Shown here: piece after piece, positions 63,981 through 64,000 of the stretch
Layout: the number at the start of each line of letters is the position of its first letter
How positions within the stretch are numbered: the first letter of the stretch is position 1
Assembly: GCA_016930085.1 (NCBI GenBank)
Contig: JAFGHO010000083.1
Location: 1 to 64,000, forward strand
Source: Spirochaetales bacterium
GTDB lineage: Bacteria > Spirochaetota > Spirochaetia > SZUA-6 > JAFGRV01
Direction: 5' to 3'
DNA length: 64,000 bases
Program-made: the position numbers and the translations under genes
Notes under the pieces: generated by a model
The model's database searches: none
Told to the model about the DNA's origin: nothing
The model's input: the letters and a program-made list of their open reading frames with translations, nothing else

Positions 63981-64000
63981 ATACTCTTCACGATAACTGC
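63981..64000 (+). CDS. possible start of tgt (queuine tRNA-ribosyltransferase), AUA start, cut by the window edge
   Basis: AAAGGAG (63967-63973) is followed after seven bases by AUA, and the next codons read LFTITA, which resembles the N-terminus of tRNA-guanine transglycosylase. Only about seven codons are visible. No ATG/GTG/TTG gives this frame; ATG 63964 opens a ten-codon frame that stops at TAA 63994-63996. Confidence 0.35.

Overview
The window looks like a chromosomal segment of a diderm spirochaete, most likely Spirochaetales. No rRNA gene is present to confirm this. The evidence is gene content and order: a rimP-nusA-infB-rbfA-truB-ribF-rpsO-pnp-M16 peptidase-dut run, a DUF2225 protein, an archaeal-type CMP kinase beside a short RNA polymerase omega gene and miaA, a STAS protein, and two adjacent CNNM proteins. 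Outer-membrane biogenesis genes (TamB-like, BamA, Skp, two LptF/LptG permeases) show a double membrane. No rRNA, tRNA, insertion sequence, prophage or CRISPR array was found.

Layout. 0-8.6 kb (+): dnaJ, an orphan membrane histidine kinase, a HEAT-like protein with an acidic repeat, murC, yicC, cmk, rpoZ, miaA. 8.6-9.4 kb: about 800 bp with strong RNA structure, a 31-codon bS22/AURKAIP1-COX24-type ribosomal protein gene and a 23-bp tandem repeat. 9.4-16.4 kb (+): FlgH-like exported protein, dxs, cdaA-cdaR, DUF2225, truA, family-4 uracil-DNA glycosylase. 16.4-31.7 kb (-): an envelope island made of a 1725-aa exported beta-sandwich protein, a 1932-aa alpha-2-macroglobulin with a CTEQ thioester motif, penicillin-binding protein PbpC and a small exported protein, transcribed in that order, then a papain-like peptidase. 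31.7-43.5 kb (+): GH105 hydrolase, two CNNM proteins, tamB-bamA-skp. 43.5-49.5 kb: ruvX and mutS on +; a STAS protein with a 53-aa proline-rich partner, a coiled-coil protein and a two-domain methyltransferase on -. 49.9-64 kb (+): comF, then from a strong promoter and leader terminator the translation/RNA-decay run, followed by lptF/lptG and probably the first codons of tgt.

How it works together: most genes are housekeeping, covering translation and RNA processing, isoprenoid and peptidoglycan precursors, c-di-AMP signalling, mismatch repair and outer-membrane assembly. The part least like standard annotation is the A2M/PbpC island together with the structured 8.6-9.1 kb region.

Three genes (miaA, the DUF2225 gene, the probable tgt at the right edge) have no plausible ATG/GTG/TTG at the homologous N-terminus. 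Each instead has AUC or AUA after a Shine-Dalgarno-like sequence, which suggests real use of rare start codons, or shared sequence errors. Promoters, hairpins and functions are read by eye from sequence and family knowledge; no search or folding was run.
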